A stretch of 64,000 bases of DNA from positions 248,001 through 312,000 of the forward strand of contig NZ_JAMOAO010000001.1 of the NCBI RefSeq assembly GCF_030555055.1, in the 5' to 3' direction. The notes under the pieces are model-generated. The model worked only from the letters and a program-made list of their open reading frames with translations. It ran no database searches and had not been told where the DNA came from. The translations under genes and the position numbers were made by a program. Positions 34,731 to 43,276 of the stretch are shown here, piece by piece; the first letter of the stretch is position 1, and each line of letters opens with the position of its first letter. This DNA is from Nocardiopsis sp. YSL2. Lineage in GTDB: Bacteria; Actinomycetota; Actinomycetes; Streptosporangiales; Streptosporangiaceae.

Positions 34731-34754
34731 GGCCCCTCTTCGGAGGGGCCTTCT
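34731..34754 (+). terminator. Intrinsic terminator
   Basis: GGCCCCTC-TTCG-GAGGGGCC followed by TTCT: an 8-bp stem with a stable tetraloop. Confidence 0.75.
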
Positions 34755-34890
34755 GCGTGTTCGGGGACCTTCCGCCCATACCGACCTCGCCCCCTCGGTT
34801 TCTCGTCCGCATGTGGCTATCCTGCGCCCCTCGCTGACACCCCGGCGTTGCGTGCCATCAACTGGGGAAGTGCGATGGATCATCAGCCAC

Positions 34891-35154
34891 ATGGAGAAGA
34901 AAGAACAGGTCCTCGTGGCCATCTACCACATCGAGCAGTCTCGGGCCCATGCCCCGTTCCCCATTACGCCAGCTGAGGTCGTCACCAAGACGTCTCTGTC
35001 CGAGTACCGCATCAAGTCAGCGTTTCTGTGGCTCAAGGAGAAGGGGTGGCTGCGTGGGGTGAAGCCCGGCGCGTTCGGTCCGGTCCACTTCTTTGATGGT
35101 TTGACGCCGGAAGGTCGCGCGGAGGCAGAGCGCCTGATCGCCGAGCTCGGTTGA
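34891..35154 (+). CDS. Small winged-helix-like protein (87 aa)
   Basis: An 87-residue protein (MEKKEQVLVAIYHIEQSRAH). Its helix-turn-helix and wing pattern (TPAEVVTKTSLSEYRIKSAFLWL, then GWLRGVKPGAFGPVHFFDG) looks like a winged-helix DNA-binding or adaptor domain. The start at 34891 is a judgement call, as no strong ribosome-binding site is seen. Confidence 0.55.
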   Translation: MEKKEQVLVAIYHIEQSRAHAPFPITPAEVVTKTSLSEYRIKSAFLWLKEKGWLRGVKPGAFGPVHFFDGLTPEGRAEAERLIAELG

Positions 35155-35272
35155 TGGTTCGCCGTGCGCCCGTGCGGGTCGGGCGCCCAGTCACAACACG
35201 GCCGCTCCCCTGACACGGCGAGGGCCCCGCCATACGCTGATGGTGCGACCCGATCAGCAAGGCGGAGCCCTC

Positions 35273-36460
35273 ATGCCAAAGCCTACCCCCGCAGTGCCGG
35301 CGTCCTTCGGTGAAACCGTCCGTGCCCACCTCGCCGAACAGCGCGTGTCCGTGCGTGAACTCGCCCGCCGTACCCGGTTCGACCACGCATACCTATCCCG
35401 TGTGCTGGCAGGGAAGCAGCGTCCCTCACCCGCGCTCGCTGACGCCGTCGACCAGGAGCTCAACGCCGGCGGGAACCTCGTCGCCCTGGTCGACGCACCA
35501 CCTCCGTCCGACGACCTGGCAGAGACCGGCGAGGTCTTGGAGTTCATGCGGCGCGCGGAAACCTCAGAGCTCGGGGCAGGCACCCTCGACGTCCTCGGGA
35601 GCGCCGTAGATCAACTCTGCCGCGACTACCCGACCGCCCCGGGGCCGGTCCTGCGGGACCGCTCCAAGAAGCTCATGGGACACGCCCTGGGGCTGTTGGA
35701 GCGCCGCACCACCCTCGCTGAACACCGGGAGCTCCTCGTCCACGTGGGATGGCTGTCCGCGCTCCTTGGGTGCGTGCACTTTGACGTTGGCGACCGGCTC
35801 GCCGCGGAGACCGCCCGCAAGATGGCGCACCAGTTGGGCGAGCAGGCCGGGCACGGCCAGATCGTCGCGTGGGCGTATGAGATCACCGCGTGGTTCGCGC
35901 TGTCCGAGGGCCGGTACCAGGCGGTGGTGACCGCGGCTGAGGCCGGCCGCGCACACGCCGGGGTGTCCAGCGGTGGTGTGCAACTCCTCGTTCAGCAGGC
36001 CAAGGCGTCAGCGAAGTTGGGTGACGACCACGCGCACCGGCTGCTCGGTGAGGCCGGGAAGATGCTCGCCCAGTTGCCTGCCACGGACCAACCCGAACAC
36101 CACTTCGTGTTCGACCCTGACAAGCTCACCAGCCATGAAGCGACGGCGTACACCTGGTTGGGGTGGGACGAGGCCGCTGGCGAGTACGCGTCGGAGATGG
36201 CGGACCGGTACCAGCGCGAGTACCGGCCCATGAGGTTGGCTACGGCCCGTCTGAATCTGGGCATCCTCGCGGCGCGTCGGGGCGCGTTGGACGAGGCTGT
36301 GTCCTTGGGGGAAGCGGCGTTCGAGTCCGAGCGCCGGTCTGGTGCGCTGACGTCCTGGGCGCGCGGCCTGCTCTCGGAGTTGGAGAACCGCTACCGGGGT
36401 GAGCGCCTGGTGGTGGACTACCGGGAGCGGCTGGCGTTGGAGGCGGGCGGGGGCCGGTGA
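35273..36460 (+). CDS. XRE-family regulator with TPR-like domain
   Basis: A 395-residue protein. Residues 10-70 are a lambda-repressor-type helix-turn-helix (VRELARRTRFDHAYLSRVLAG), followed by about 300 residues of helical TPR-like repeats. Such proteins are common in actinomycetes and often respond to a peptide or small molecule. The ATG at 35273 has GGAG 5 nt upstream. A small gene follows on the same strand. Confidence 0.82.
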   Translation: MPKPTPAVPASFGETVRAHLAEQRVSVRELARRTRFDHAYLSRVLAGKQRPSPALADAVDQELNAGGNLVALVDAPPPSDDLAETGEVLEFMRRAETSELGAGTLDVLGSAVDQLCRDYPTAPGPVLRDRSKKLMGHALGLLERRTTLAEHRELLVHVGWLSALLGCVHFDVGDRLAAETARKMAHQLGEQAGHGQIVAWAYEITAWFALSEGRYQAVVTAAEAGRAHAGVSSGGVQLLVQQAKASAKLGDDHAHRLLGEAGKMLAQLPATDQPEHHFVFDPDKLTSHEATAYTWLGWDEAAGEYASEMADRYQREYRPMRLATARLNLGILAARRGALDEAVSLGEAAFESERRSGALTSWARGLLSELENRYRGERLVVDYRERLALEAGGGR

Positions 36461-36533
36461 CTGTGGTGACGGATCGGGTTGTCACCACTGGTCGTACTCG
36501 TGTCACCGGCCGCGGGCGCCGATGCTCGACGCC

Positions 36534-36767
36534 ATGGACACCACCACGAAGCAGGATCAACAGGAGCTTGAACGGCTCCGGTCGGAGTTCGGAGACGAGT
36601 ATGCGCTGTGGCGGTCGGTTGAGGGCCGGTACTGGATCGCAACGGCCCGAGACAAACGGGTCTGCTCTGAGCCGACGTTGATGGAGGAGAGCGCCGCGGC
36701 GTTGGAGGAGAAGCTGCGTGCGCCGGGGGATCGTGTGGCGGTCCCGTTCCAGCGGGAGGCGCTGTGA
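36534..36767 (+). CDS. Small hypothetical protein (77 aa)
   Basis: Seventy-seven charged residues (MDTTTKQDQQELERLRSEF), with an aromatic core YALWRSVEGRYWIATARD. A slightly earlier ATG (36522) is possible. It ends with GTGA, overlapping the next frame at 36764, so the two are probably co-translated. Confidence 0.55.
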   Translation: MDTTTKQDQQELERLRSEFGDEYALWRSVEGRYWIATARDKRVCSEPTLMEESAAALEEKLRAPGDRVAVPFQREAL

Positions 36768-37035
36768 CCCTCGAAGAGCTCACACGGCTGACTGCGCCTC
36801 GACGAGCCGAGCGTCCCGTGCGCTTGGTCGAAGGCGGGCGGTTGCCTCGACGTAGGCCGGATGCACCGAGGTGTACGACGAGTTGTCCGAGGTGCTGCGG
36901 ATGCGGCCCCGGCACGCAGGGGAGGCCTACGAAGCATTGCGGGATGCGGACCGGCTACTGAGTGAGCTCGATCGACTCTTGCGCGGAGGTGAGAAGCTTC
37001 CGGAGCCGTGGCGCAGTGCGGGCCGTTCGGTATGA
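36764..37035 (+). pseudogene. Small gene, apparently split by a frameshift
   Basis: The GTG at 36764 opens a frame (VTLEELTRLTAPRRAERPV) that loses coding character after about 35 codons. A second frame from the GTG at 36871 then reads sensibly (VYDELSEVLRMRPRHAGEAY) through to the stop at 37035. Both halves look like one helical protein of about 88 residues broken by a one- or two-base indel near 36865. Alternatively they are two overlapping tiny genes. Confidence 0.4.
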
Positions 37036-37174
37036 CCCTCTCGTGAGACGTTCATTGGCATTTCCGCAGGTCAGAAGGTAGACCAATCCAGGCGTTCGGA
37101 GTGGTCTACCTTCGCCGCGTGCTATGTACGGTTATCGACCGTTTCTGACCTCCGGTAAACGCGCTTATCGGAGG

Positions 37175-37357
37175 TCAGGTTTTATCGGGAGCGTCCGGCT
37201 CCTCGCGCGGCCCGAGCAAGTCGACCGCGAACATGTCCACCTCTCGGCAGTTCCGCGGCTTGGCACGGCCGGCACGAACCTTGCGCTCGTGCTCCGCGCG
37301 CCGGAACTTCCGCGCCCACTCCAAGAGCTCCGCACGGGTGCGGTCACTGGTTGGCAT
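37175..37357 (-). CDS. Small basic protein (60 aa)
   Basis: A 60-residue basic protein (MPTSDRTRAELLEWARKFRR), helical at the N-terminus. Its start overlaps the end of the XRE gene by 14 bp, which suggests translational coupling. No function assigned. Confidence 0.5.
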   Translation of the reverse strand: MPTSDRTRAELLEWARKFRRAEHERKVRAGRAKPRNCREVDMFAVDLLGPREEPDAPDKT

Positions 37358-38036
37358 AGTCGATGCTCGATTCGGCGTAGCGGATTCGTTGAAGGTCGAG
37401 CGGGTGTTCGGCTTCCCGCAGCCACGAGCGCGCCGCCTTGGCGCCGTGTTCGAGCCGGTCCGCCAGGGCGTTGGCCCGGTCCATCCGCACGATGGCAGCG
37501 TCCATCGCTTCGGCGTCGTTGACGAACGATGCGGTGACCTCGGGCCAAGAGGAGGTAATCACTCCCAACCACGCAGAGGACATCGCCGCAGCGGCGCGGT
37601 AGACCCGGGCACGTCGGAGTTCAGCGGCCCTGAGCGCGTTACGTAGGCGCCTGGCGTGGCGACGGCGCCCCGCTGGGGTGTCGGGGCGTAGCGAGGCTCC
37701 CGCAGCCTCTCTGAGGACCGCACACAGCGGCTCAGGGGCCTTGTGATCCAACCCGTAGGCGATCGCCTCCAACACGACCGGACGGGGCCTGCGCTCCCCC
37801 GACTCCAACCGCCTGACGGTCGACCGGGCGAGCGCGGACCGTTCGGCCAGGGACCGGGTAGACAGGCCGCGGTCGGCGCGCATGTCCCGCAGAGCCTTAC
37901 CAAGTGTGGACGCCAGGTGCTCGCGCTCGTCGTCGCTGGGGACAGCCTCAGCGAAGTTCGCCCGGTCGTTCACAACATGGGCGCCTAACGCGCGCACGTG
38001 CGCGGGAGTGCTGGTGTGTTCTCGCGCGAGAACCAT
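37344..38036 (-). CDS. XRE-family regulator (230 aa)
   Basis: A helix-turn-helix at about residues 45-100 (STLGKALRDMRADRGLSTRS, then SALARSTVRRLESGERRPRP), followed by an Arg/Ala-rich helical C-terminal domain of unknown role. Probably a repressor of element A. The start at 38036 has GGGGGC upstream. Confidence 0.72.
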   Translation of the reverse strand: MVLAREHTSTPAHVRALGAHVVNDRANFAEAVPSDDEREHLASTLGKALRDMRADRGLSTRSLAERSALARSTVRRLESGERRPRPVVLEAIAYGLDHKAPEPLCAVLREAAGASLRPDTPAGRRRHARRLRNALRAAELRRARVYRAAAAMSSAWLGVITSSWPEVTASFVNDAEAMDAAIVRMDRANALADRLEHGAKAARSWLREAEHPLDLQRIRYAESSIDYANQ

Positions 38037-38098
38037 CGTCTGCCCCCTGGGTGTTCGGTGGGCCGCCCCGGGTCTCGGGGCGGCCCGTGGTGGTGGTT

Positions 38099-38839
38099 CT
38101 ATGCGGCGGCGTCGTCGGGGCCTTCGATGGCATCGACGGTCAGGCCGGCCAGCTGGTCAGCCATGCGGACGGCGAGGGCGCCGCCCAGGCTCCCCCTGTG
38201 CTGCTCGACGGTCGAGCGCATGGCCTTGAAGGACTCCCGTGCCCCGGGGTCGAGGGCGTCGGCTTCCAGGCGCGCCCGCAGGAGCGTCCGGGCGTCCCCG
38301 CTGACGTGCTCGACTAGCTTCTCGTCGAGGCTGCGCATGAGCGGGGAGAAGTCGGACGCCTCCCCTCCCAGGGTCTGCCGCGTCGGCCCGTTCTGGGCGC
38401 TGATCCAGGCGGACAGCTCCGCACGCAGGGCGTGGACGGTGTCGGCGTCGGGAGCGTTCCTGATGACGCTGGCGACGTTGTGCCCGGATTCGAGGAGTCG
38501 CCGGCTGCGCTCCCAGGCGTGGCCCTGGCGCTGGTCCGCCAGGAGGGCACTGGTGGGGTCGTCCGACGGGGCCAGGGCGCCACGGGCGTAGGCGCGGACC
38601 GTGTCCAGCGCCAGAGTGAACTCAGCCTCCAACTGGTCCATGCGGGCATCGGCACGGGCGCGGGCCGCGGCGCGCTGTTCCTTGCGGCGGGTGTCGTGCC
38701 CTTCCTGGGTGAGGTGGTGGGCGTCGGGGATGGACTGGTCCGCGGCCTCGAAGTAGTCCCTGCGGACCGCGGGCAGCTCCTCGTTGCGGATCTTGCGGAG
38801 GCGGCTGAGGGCGGAGTGTGCGCCGTAGACGTTGAACAT
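38099..38839 (-). CDS. Hypothetical helical protein of element A (246 aa)
   Basis: Almost all-helical, charged, with probable coiled coil around residues 50-90 (many Arg, Ala, Glu and Asp). It starts at the ATG at 38839 with AGGAG 6 nt upstream, 9 bp after the preceding small gene, so the two form an operon. No family is recognised. A scaffold-like role is possible from composition only. Confidence 0.62.
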   Translation of the reverse strand: MFNVYGAHSALSRLRKIRNEELPAVRRDYFEAADQSIPDAHHLTQEGHDTRRKEQRAAARARADARMDQLEAEFTLALDTVRAYARGALAPSDDPTSALLADQRQGHAWERSRRLLESGHNVASVIRNAPDADTVHALRAELSAWISAQNGPTRQTLGGEASDFSPLMRSLDEKLVEHVSGDARTLLRARLEADALDPGARESFKAMRSTVEQHRGSLGGALAVRMADQLAGLTVDAIEGPDDAAA

Positions 38840-38848
38840 GCTGTGCTC

Positions 38849-39142
38849 CTAGAGGTTGCGGTAGCTGGTGTATCGGCGGTTGGGTTCCATGGCGTCCTGG
38901 GAGTCGCCGGCGCCGTGCACGGTGGTCTCGCCCGCCATGGCGGCCGCGCGGTCGGTGTAGTCGCTCGGGGGGGGCGTGGCGTCGTCGTCGATGGCGTAGC
39001 CCTTGCGAGCGAAGTAGGTCAGCAGCGGCGAGTCGTCAGCGACATAGGCGACGCCGTCCACGAACCACGTGTGCGGCTCGTCGCCGAACGGGTTGAACGC
39101 GCCGTGGGCAGCGGCCCCGGCGGGTGCGGTGATCCTCTTCAT
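38849..39142 (-). CDS. Hypothetical protein of element A (97 aa)
   Basis: Ninety-seven residues (MKRITAPAGAAAHGAFNPFG), with an aromatic segment HTWFVDGVAYVADDSPLLTYF and an acidic C-terminal half. The ribosome-binding site AGAGGA lies 8 nt before the ATG. First gene of a two-gene operon facing away from the iteron array. Confidence 0.6.
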   Translation of the reverse strand: MKRITAPAGAAAHGAFNPFGDEPHTWFVDGVAYVADDSPLLTYFARKGYAIDDDATPPPSDYTDRAAAMAGETTVHGAGDSQDAMEPNRRYTSYRNL

Positions 39143-39329
39143 CAGTGGGTCCTCTCGTATGCGGATGGCTGGTGGTCAGGGTTGGAAGGAGGTGCGCGGG
39201 TGGTTCGCGGTAGGTCCTGTTCCTCGACGACCGGGCGGACTTGACGGCGCGGGTTGTCGCTCATCCGGTCCCCCTAATCACAAGAGATTGAAAGTATTGG
39301 TATTTATGTGTCTGACCTGCGGTTTCTTC

Positions 39330-39454
39330 TGACACTTATGGGTGACAGCTATGACACGGATGGCAGCTATGGCGGGTGCATAGGTGTCGCCATAGGAGTC
39401 ACGTGACAGCTATGCATCAGTGCAGGTCGGGGTCCATAAGCGTCATAGCTGTCA
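39330..39454. repeat. Iteron array, probable replication origin of element A
   Basis: About nine copies of a TGACAGCTATG-like unit in 125 bp. Direct copies lie at 39330, 39343, 39352, 39361 and 39404. Inverted copies end near 39388, 39402, 39445 and 39454. The stretch just upstream (39270-39315) is AT-rich for this genome. Next to the RepA-like gene this is the expected layout of an iteron origin. Confidence 0.65.
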
Positions 39455-39473
39455 GGGTGTGATGGGAGAGCGC

Positions 39474-40742
39474 TCATGAGGTCTCCTGGGGGAACGCATC
39501 CGGCAGGTACCAGGTCGCCACGCGTTCTTTGCCGAAGCCCGACGTCTTGCTACGGATGCGGAGCTTCTTCCGGGCGCGTTCCACAGCCGACTCACTCAGG
39601 CCGGCCACCTTCGCGGCCCTCTTGATCTCCGGTCGGGTCTCCGCACCCCCGACGTCGGCGAGGTACCCGGCGAGCCACTCCGCGGCCTCGCTGGTCGCGT
39701 CGCGTTCCTCGTCGGGGCGTGCGCCGTTGAGCATCTGCTCTTTGACGGTTGTGCTGGCCTCGGGCCCGAGTACGAACTTGGACAGATACGCGGGTTCGTC
39801 GCCCGGGATGTCCACGGTCACGGGCTGAATCGTGTACTCATACGAGGGCAGATCGAGGCGCCCGAGGTTGTTTTTCTCCAAGCTCATGACGAACCCGGGG
39901 CCGTCTCCCTCGGGGTCCTCGACACGTGAGAACACGATGGCGGAGCGGATGAGCTGGCCGAAGGCACCGGACCCAGCAATGCGGTTGAGCGGGTCCGCGT
40001 CGCCGGCCTTCGTGAAGTGCGCGAGTCCGAGGATGGTGAACGCGTGCTTGTCCGCGGTCGCCACGAGCGGTTCGAGGGCCTGGCGGACCTCTGCGGCCTT
40101 GTAGTCGTTGATGCGGCGGTCGATGAGGGACAGCAGCGGGTCTGCGATGAGCAGACCGACCCCGTACTCCTCCGCGGCCTTGCCCAGTCGCTGAATGTCT
40201 ACGGGCAAGGTGAGGCGGGTGTGTGCTTCCTGGTCGTCGGCGACGTCGACCCGGAACACGAGTTCGAGGTCAGCACCAGCCGCGACCAGTCGGGGCGCGA
40301 TGGTGAACGACCAGGAGTCCTCGCTGGCGGCGTAGATGACGCTGCGGGGCTTGCCGTACAGCTCCCCGGGCATCGTGCCGGTCGTGATTCGAGCGGCCAT
40401 CCAGACCGCGAACTGCGACTTTCCAACCCCCGGGCCGCCCGCGGCGATGCACAGGGAGTGCATGGGAACGCGCCCGTGTGAGGTGGGCGGAGCGTCCTCG
40501 GGCGTGGTGTCCCAGAGCCAACGGACTTTGCGCATCCGGATCTCGGATGCGGGAGTGAGGATCAGGCGCCGCTCATCTTCTTGCGCAGCGGCGCCTCCCC
40601 TGGCCGTCTCCGCGCCGGGGAAGGGTACGAGCGCACCGCCGCCTGCCCGGGGCGTGAACGCGTGCCCCTGGGACCCGTCTTGGTGGGCGCGTTCCATGTT
40701 TCCGCACTGCTCACAGAACGCGCCCGGGTTGAGTTCGGTCAC
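39474..40742 (-). CDS. RepA-like AAA ATPase / helicase
   Basis: A 422-residue RecA-fold ATPase. An N-terminal zinc-finger-like CEQC is followed by Walker A GGPGVGKSQF (Lys108) and Walker B GLLIADPLLSL (Asp201). A LGLAHFTKAGDADPLNRIAG segment is typical of RepA/RSF1010-like helicases, and the C-terminal domain looks winged-helix. The GTG at 40742 overlaps the stop of the preceding gene (GTGA). It probably unwinds the element's origin at the iterons that lie immediately past its stop codon. Confidence 0.8.
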   Translation of the reverse strand: MTELNPGAFCEQCGNMERAHQDGSQGHAFTPRAGGGALVPFPGAETARGGAAAQEDERRLILTPASEIRMRKVRWLWDTTPEDAPPTSHGRVPMHSLCIAAGGPGVGKSQFAVWMAARITTGTMPGELYGKPRSVIYAASEDSWSFTIAPRLVAAGADLELVFRVDVADDQEAHTRLTLPVDIQRLGKAAEEYGVGLLIADPLLSLIDRRINDYKAAEVRQALEPLVATADKHAFTILGLAHFTKAGDADPLNRIAGSGAFGQLIRSAIVFSRVEDPEGDGPGFVMSLEKNNLGRLDLPSYEYTIQPVTVDIPGDEPAYLSKFVLGPEASTTVKEQMLNGARPDEERDATSEAAEWLAGYLADVGGAETRPEIKRAAKVAGLSESAVERARKKLRIRSKTSGFGKERVATWYLPDAFPQETS

Positions 40743-41152
40743 GCTGCGGCATCCTCGTCTCGGGCAGTTTCGGTGGGCAGGTCCGCCCGCCACAGCGCAT
40801 CGCGGTATGCCTCTTCTGCAGCCTCTTCGAGGGCAGTGTCGAGGGCCGCCTGGATGCGGCGCACGCCTTCGGGGTCGCGGCCGTGGATCGTGACTGCGTC
40901 CGCGTGGACGAGGGCCTGAGCGGTGATGTGGGCGTCGAAGGAGTCCATGCGCACGGCGTCGCCGACGAGGAGGACGACGTGGCCGGTGACGCGCGGCATG
41001 GACCCGCTGGTGTGGGCCCCTGGGATGGTGGGCACGCCTGCGGCCGTGAACGGCTGCCTGCCGTAGCTGGGGCAGTGGAGCTCAACAACCGTGCGCGTGG
41101 CGGGTCGGCGGGGTGCCGTGGGCGCCTGGCGCTGACTCGGTACGATGGGCAT
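40739..41152 (-). CDS. Hypothetical protein upstream of RepA-like gene (137 aa)
   Basis: A 137-residue protein from the ATG at 41152 (MPIVPSQRQAPTAPRRPAT), chosen because AGGGAG lies 5 nt upstream. The C-terminal half is helical (GRDPEGVRRIQAALDTALEEAA). A conserved-looking middle (TGHVVLLVGDAVRMDSFDAH) is not recognised. A longer reading from 41266, coupled to the upstream gene, would include a hairpin and is less likely. Confidence 0.62.
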   Translation of the reverse strand: MPIVPSQRQAPTAPRRPATRTVVELHCPSYGRQPFTAAGVPTIPGAHTSGSMPRVTGHVVLLVGDAVRMDSFDAHITAQALVHADAVTIHGRDPEGVRRIQAALDTALEEAAEEAYRDALWRADLPTETARDEDAAA

Positions 41153-41211
41153 GAAGTCTCCCTGATCCCAAGTGGCGGCTTTCTGGTCCCGGCCTGCCAG
41201 CCGTGGACTTC

Positions 41212-41246
41212 CGGCCCGGTTTGGTGTTGGCGCACCAACCGGGCCG
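41212..41246 (-). terminator. Hairpin between the HTH gene and the rep operon
   Basis: CGGCCCGGTT(T)GGTG and CACCAACCGGGCCG pair with one bulge. It may attenuate read-through from the HTH gene. Confidence 0.5.
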
Positions 41247-41262
41247 CTGTTGTGTGTGCGAG

Positions 41263-41463
41263 TCATGCGGCAGCTCCGCTCTGCTCGCGCTCCTTCATCC
41301 ACGCGAGGACGGTTGCCAGCTCGTAGCGGATGCGGCCGGAACGACCGGGGGAAGTCTTGATGTACTTCGGTCCGCGCCCCTCGTACCGCCACATGCTGAG
41401 GGTCTTGACCGTGTAGCCCGTCATCTCGGCTACCTGCGTCGGAGTCAGATACCTGGCGTTCAT
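41263..41463 (-). CDS. Excisionase-like helix-turn-helix protein
   Basis: A 66-residue DNA-binding protein (MNARYLTPTQVAEMTGYTVK; then SMWRYEGRGPKYIKTS), HTH_17 type, the class used as Xis. It starts at the ATG at 41463 with GGAGG 7 nt upstream. It is divergent from the XRE regulator, with a TGCACT palindrome between them. Confidence 0.75.
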   Translation of the reverse strand: MNARYLTPTQVAEMTGYTVKTLSMWRYEGRGPKYIKTSPGRSGRIRYELATVLAWMKEREQSGAAA

Positions 41464-41480
41464 CTCCCACCCTCCAAGAT

Positions 41481-41518
41481 TGCACTGTTTAAGTGCAGTT
41501 CTACTTGACATGAGTGCA
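41481..41518. promoter_or_regulatory. Operator palindrome TGCACT-N5-AGTGCA plus third half-site
   Basis: TGCACT (41481) and AGTGCA (41492) form a palindrome; another AGTGCA at 41513 is 21 bp away, two helical turns. The site lies between divergent HTH genes and probably binds the XRE repressor. Confidence 0.5.
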
Positions 41519-41579
41519 CGTATGAACGAAGCTAGCACATATCCACAGACGCTGCCAGACAGCAAAGGAGGTCACCGGA

Positions 41580-42161
41580 TTGCTCGTTACAGTGGCTCCC
41601 ATGGCGACTCGAAAGACTAAATTCCATGGCGGAAGCACTAAGACCGTGGCGCGGAACGTCCGCCGATTCAGGGAAGCTCAGGGGCTTTCGGCCGCCAAGC
41701 TCTCGGCTCGCACGGCTGAGCTGGGCTACGAGATCCCCCGGGAAGGGGTTCAGAAGATCGAGGCTGCGGCCGATGGCCGCCCCGGAGCTCGGCACATCAA
41801 CGCAGACGAACTTGTAGTCCTGGCCCTCGCCTTGAACACCACACCAGTCGCTCTACTGCTGGGAACCTCGGACCGCGCGAACGACACCGTTGAGATCACC
41901 GGCGTCGGCGAGACCACGGCTGACCAGGCATGGGCATGGGCGACCGGAGACGCCCCGGCGCTCCCACGCGACCCGCAGGAAGCGCCTGGCGAGCAGCACA
42001 CCAGGCACACCCTGTACCAGGCCTACGGGCGGCCCTGGTGGCTGCCAGAGCGCCGTCACGAGGACCGTCTTCGCCGCGCAATCGAGAAGCATTACAAGGA
42101 CCGCGGACAGTTCGACGAGTTCGCCGATGAGGAGATGCCCCCTGATGGCCCGAGTACGTGA
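41580..42161 (+). CDS. XRE-family regulator of element A (193 aa)
   Basis: A helix-turn-helix covers about residues 20-75 (RRFREAQGLSAAKLSARTAE), followed by a C-terminal region rich in His, Arg and Trp. A TTG at 41580 is the best start, because AAAGGAGG lies 8 nt upstream. The internal ATG at 41601 has no ribosome-binding site. It overlaps the integrase start by 17 bp, so it probably controls integrase expression. Confidence 0.75.
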   Translation: MLVTVAPMATRKTKFHGGSTKTVARNVRRFREAQGLSAAKLSARTAELGYEIPREGVQKIEAAADGRPGARHINADELVVLALALNTTPVALLLGTSDRANDTVEITGVGETTADQAWAWATGDAPALPRDPQEAPGEQHTRHTLYQAYGRPWWLPERRHEDRLRRAIEKHYKDRGQFDEFADEEMPPDGPST

Positions 42162-43248
42162 CATGTGGAAGAACAAGGACGGGTCGAAGTCCAGCAGGCA
42201 CGGCACCGGTAAGCGCTGGTGTGTGATCTGGTACGACCCGTCCGGCAACGAGAAGAACCAGTCCTTCGACCGCAAGCCTCCTGCTGAGCAGTGGGCCGCC
42301 AAGGTCGAGGCTGACATGATGCGCGGGGCCTACGTGGACCCGTCGCGCGGCAAGATGACGCTCACCGAGTACGTCGACACGAAGTGGAAAACGGCCCAAC
42401 ACCACCTGGTCGACAACACGGTCGAGACCTATGACCGGCACTGGCGCAACCGGATTCAGCCCCGGTTCGGCGACCGGCCGGTTGGGAGCCTCACCCGCGG
42501 CGACATGAAGACGTTCGTCTCGGAGGTCAAGGGCACTGTGAGCGCGTCGACCCTGCACACCGCGTTCGCGACGCTACGCATCATCATGCAGGCCGCGGTA
42601 GACGACGAGATCATCGTGGCGAACCCGTGCACGCGGGTGAAGCTCCCGCAGATCGAGGACCGCGAACTGGTCATGTTCTCGGCCGACCAGGTGCTCGCGC
42701 TCGCGGACGCGATTCAGCCCCGCTACCGGATCGCCGTGGTGTTGGCGGCCGGTGCGGGGCTGCGACAGGGCGAGTGTCTGGGGCTGGTCGAGAAGCGGGT
42801 CGAGTTCTTGAAGCGGCGCCTGGTCGTGCGTCAGCAGATGCAGAACGGCGAACTCGTGGACGTGAAGACGAAGGCCGGCCGCCGGGTGGTACCGCTGGAT
42901 GACGGGATCCTCGCGGCCCTCACGGGGCACGTCCGGGACTACCCGCCGCGGACCGACGGCGTGCTCATCACCAACGCTGACCGGTCAGCGGTTCGACGAA
43001 ACCGGTTCGGGGACGTGTGGCGGGCAGCAGTGAAGAAGGCCGGCATGCCGAAGGGCACTCGCTTCCACGATTTGAGGCACTTCTACGCGTCAGCCCAGAT
43101 CGCGGCGCAGGTGAACCCGAAGGCGATTCAGGTCCGGATGGGGCACGCCTCGATCACAGAGACGTTCGACACCTACGGGCACCTGTTGCCGGACCATGAG
43201 GACCTCGGTCGCGGCGCGATGGACAAGGCCCTGAACTTCGCCGCATAG
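42145..43248 (+). CDS. int: Tyrosine site-specific integrase (element A)
   Basis: A 367-residue phage-type integrase that recombines the element with the rnpB 3' end. The catalytic set is visible: Arg207 (AGLRQGE), His308 and Arg311 (HDLRH), His334 and Tyr344 (FDTYGHL). An N-terminal AP2-like arm-binding domain and a core SAM-like domain precede it. It is closely similar to the second integrase at 52726 (same N-terminus MARVRD and same DLRHFYASA block), suggesting the two recognise the same site. The gene ends 62 bp before att2. Confidence 0.92.
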   Translation: MARVRDMWKNKDGSKSSRHGTGKRWCVIWYDPSGNEKNQSFDRKPPAEQWAAKVEADMMRGAYVDPSRGKMTLTEYVDTKWKTAQHHLVDNTVETYDRHWRNRIQPRFGDRPVGSLTRGDMKTFVSEVKGTVSASTLHTAFATLRIIMQAAVDDEIIVANPCTRVKLPQIEDRELVMFSADQVLALADAIQPRYRIAVVLAAGAGLRQGECLGLVEKRVEFLKRRLVVRQQMQNGELVDVKTKAGRRVVPLDDGILAALTGHVRDYPPRTDGVLITNADRSAVRRNRFGDVWRAAVKKAGMPKGTRFHDLRHFYASAQIAAQVNPKAIQVRMGHASITETFDTYGHLLPDHEDLGRGAMDKALNFAA

Positions 43249-43255
43249 AAAACCC

Positions 43256-43276
43256 ATCCGGGATAGATCCGGGATA
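43256..43276 (+). repeat. Integrase arm-site pair, right end of element A
   Basis: Two exact copies of ATCCGGGATA, 11 bp apart, between the integrase stop and att2. Confidence 0.6.

Noticed and set aside
39352-39361. TGACACGGATGGC counted as a full iteron
   Set aside because: It keeps spacing with its neighbours but has only a partial match to the consensus; it is counted as degenerate.
41153-41266. A longer start for the gene at 40739 from the ATG at 41266 (ATGA overlap with the HTH gene)
   Set aside because: It would place a strong hairpin inside the coding region, while the ATG at 41152 has an excellent ribosome-binding site.
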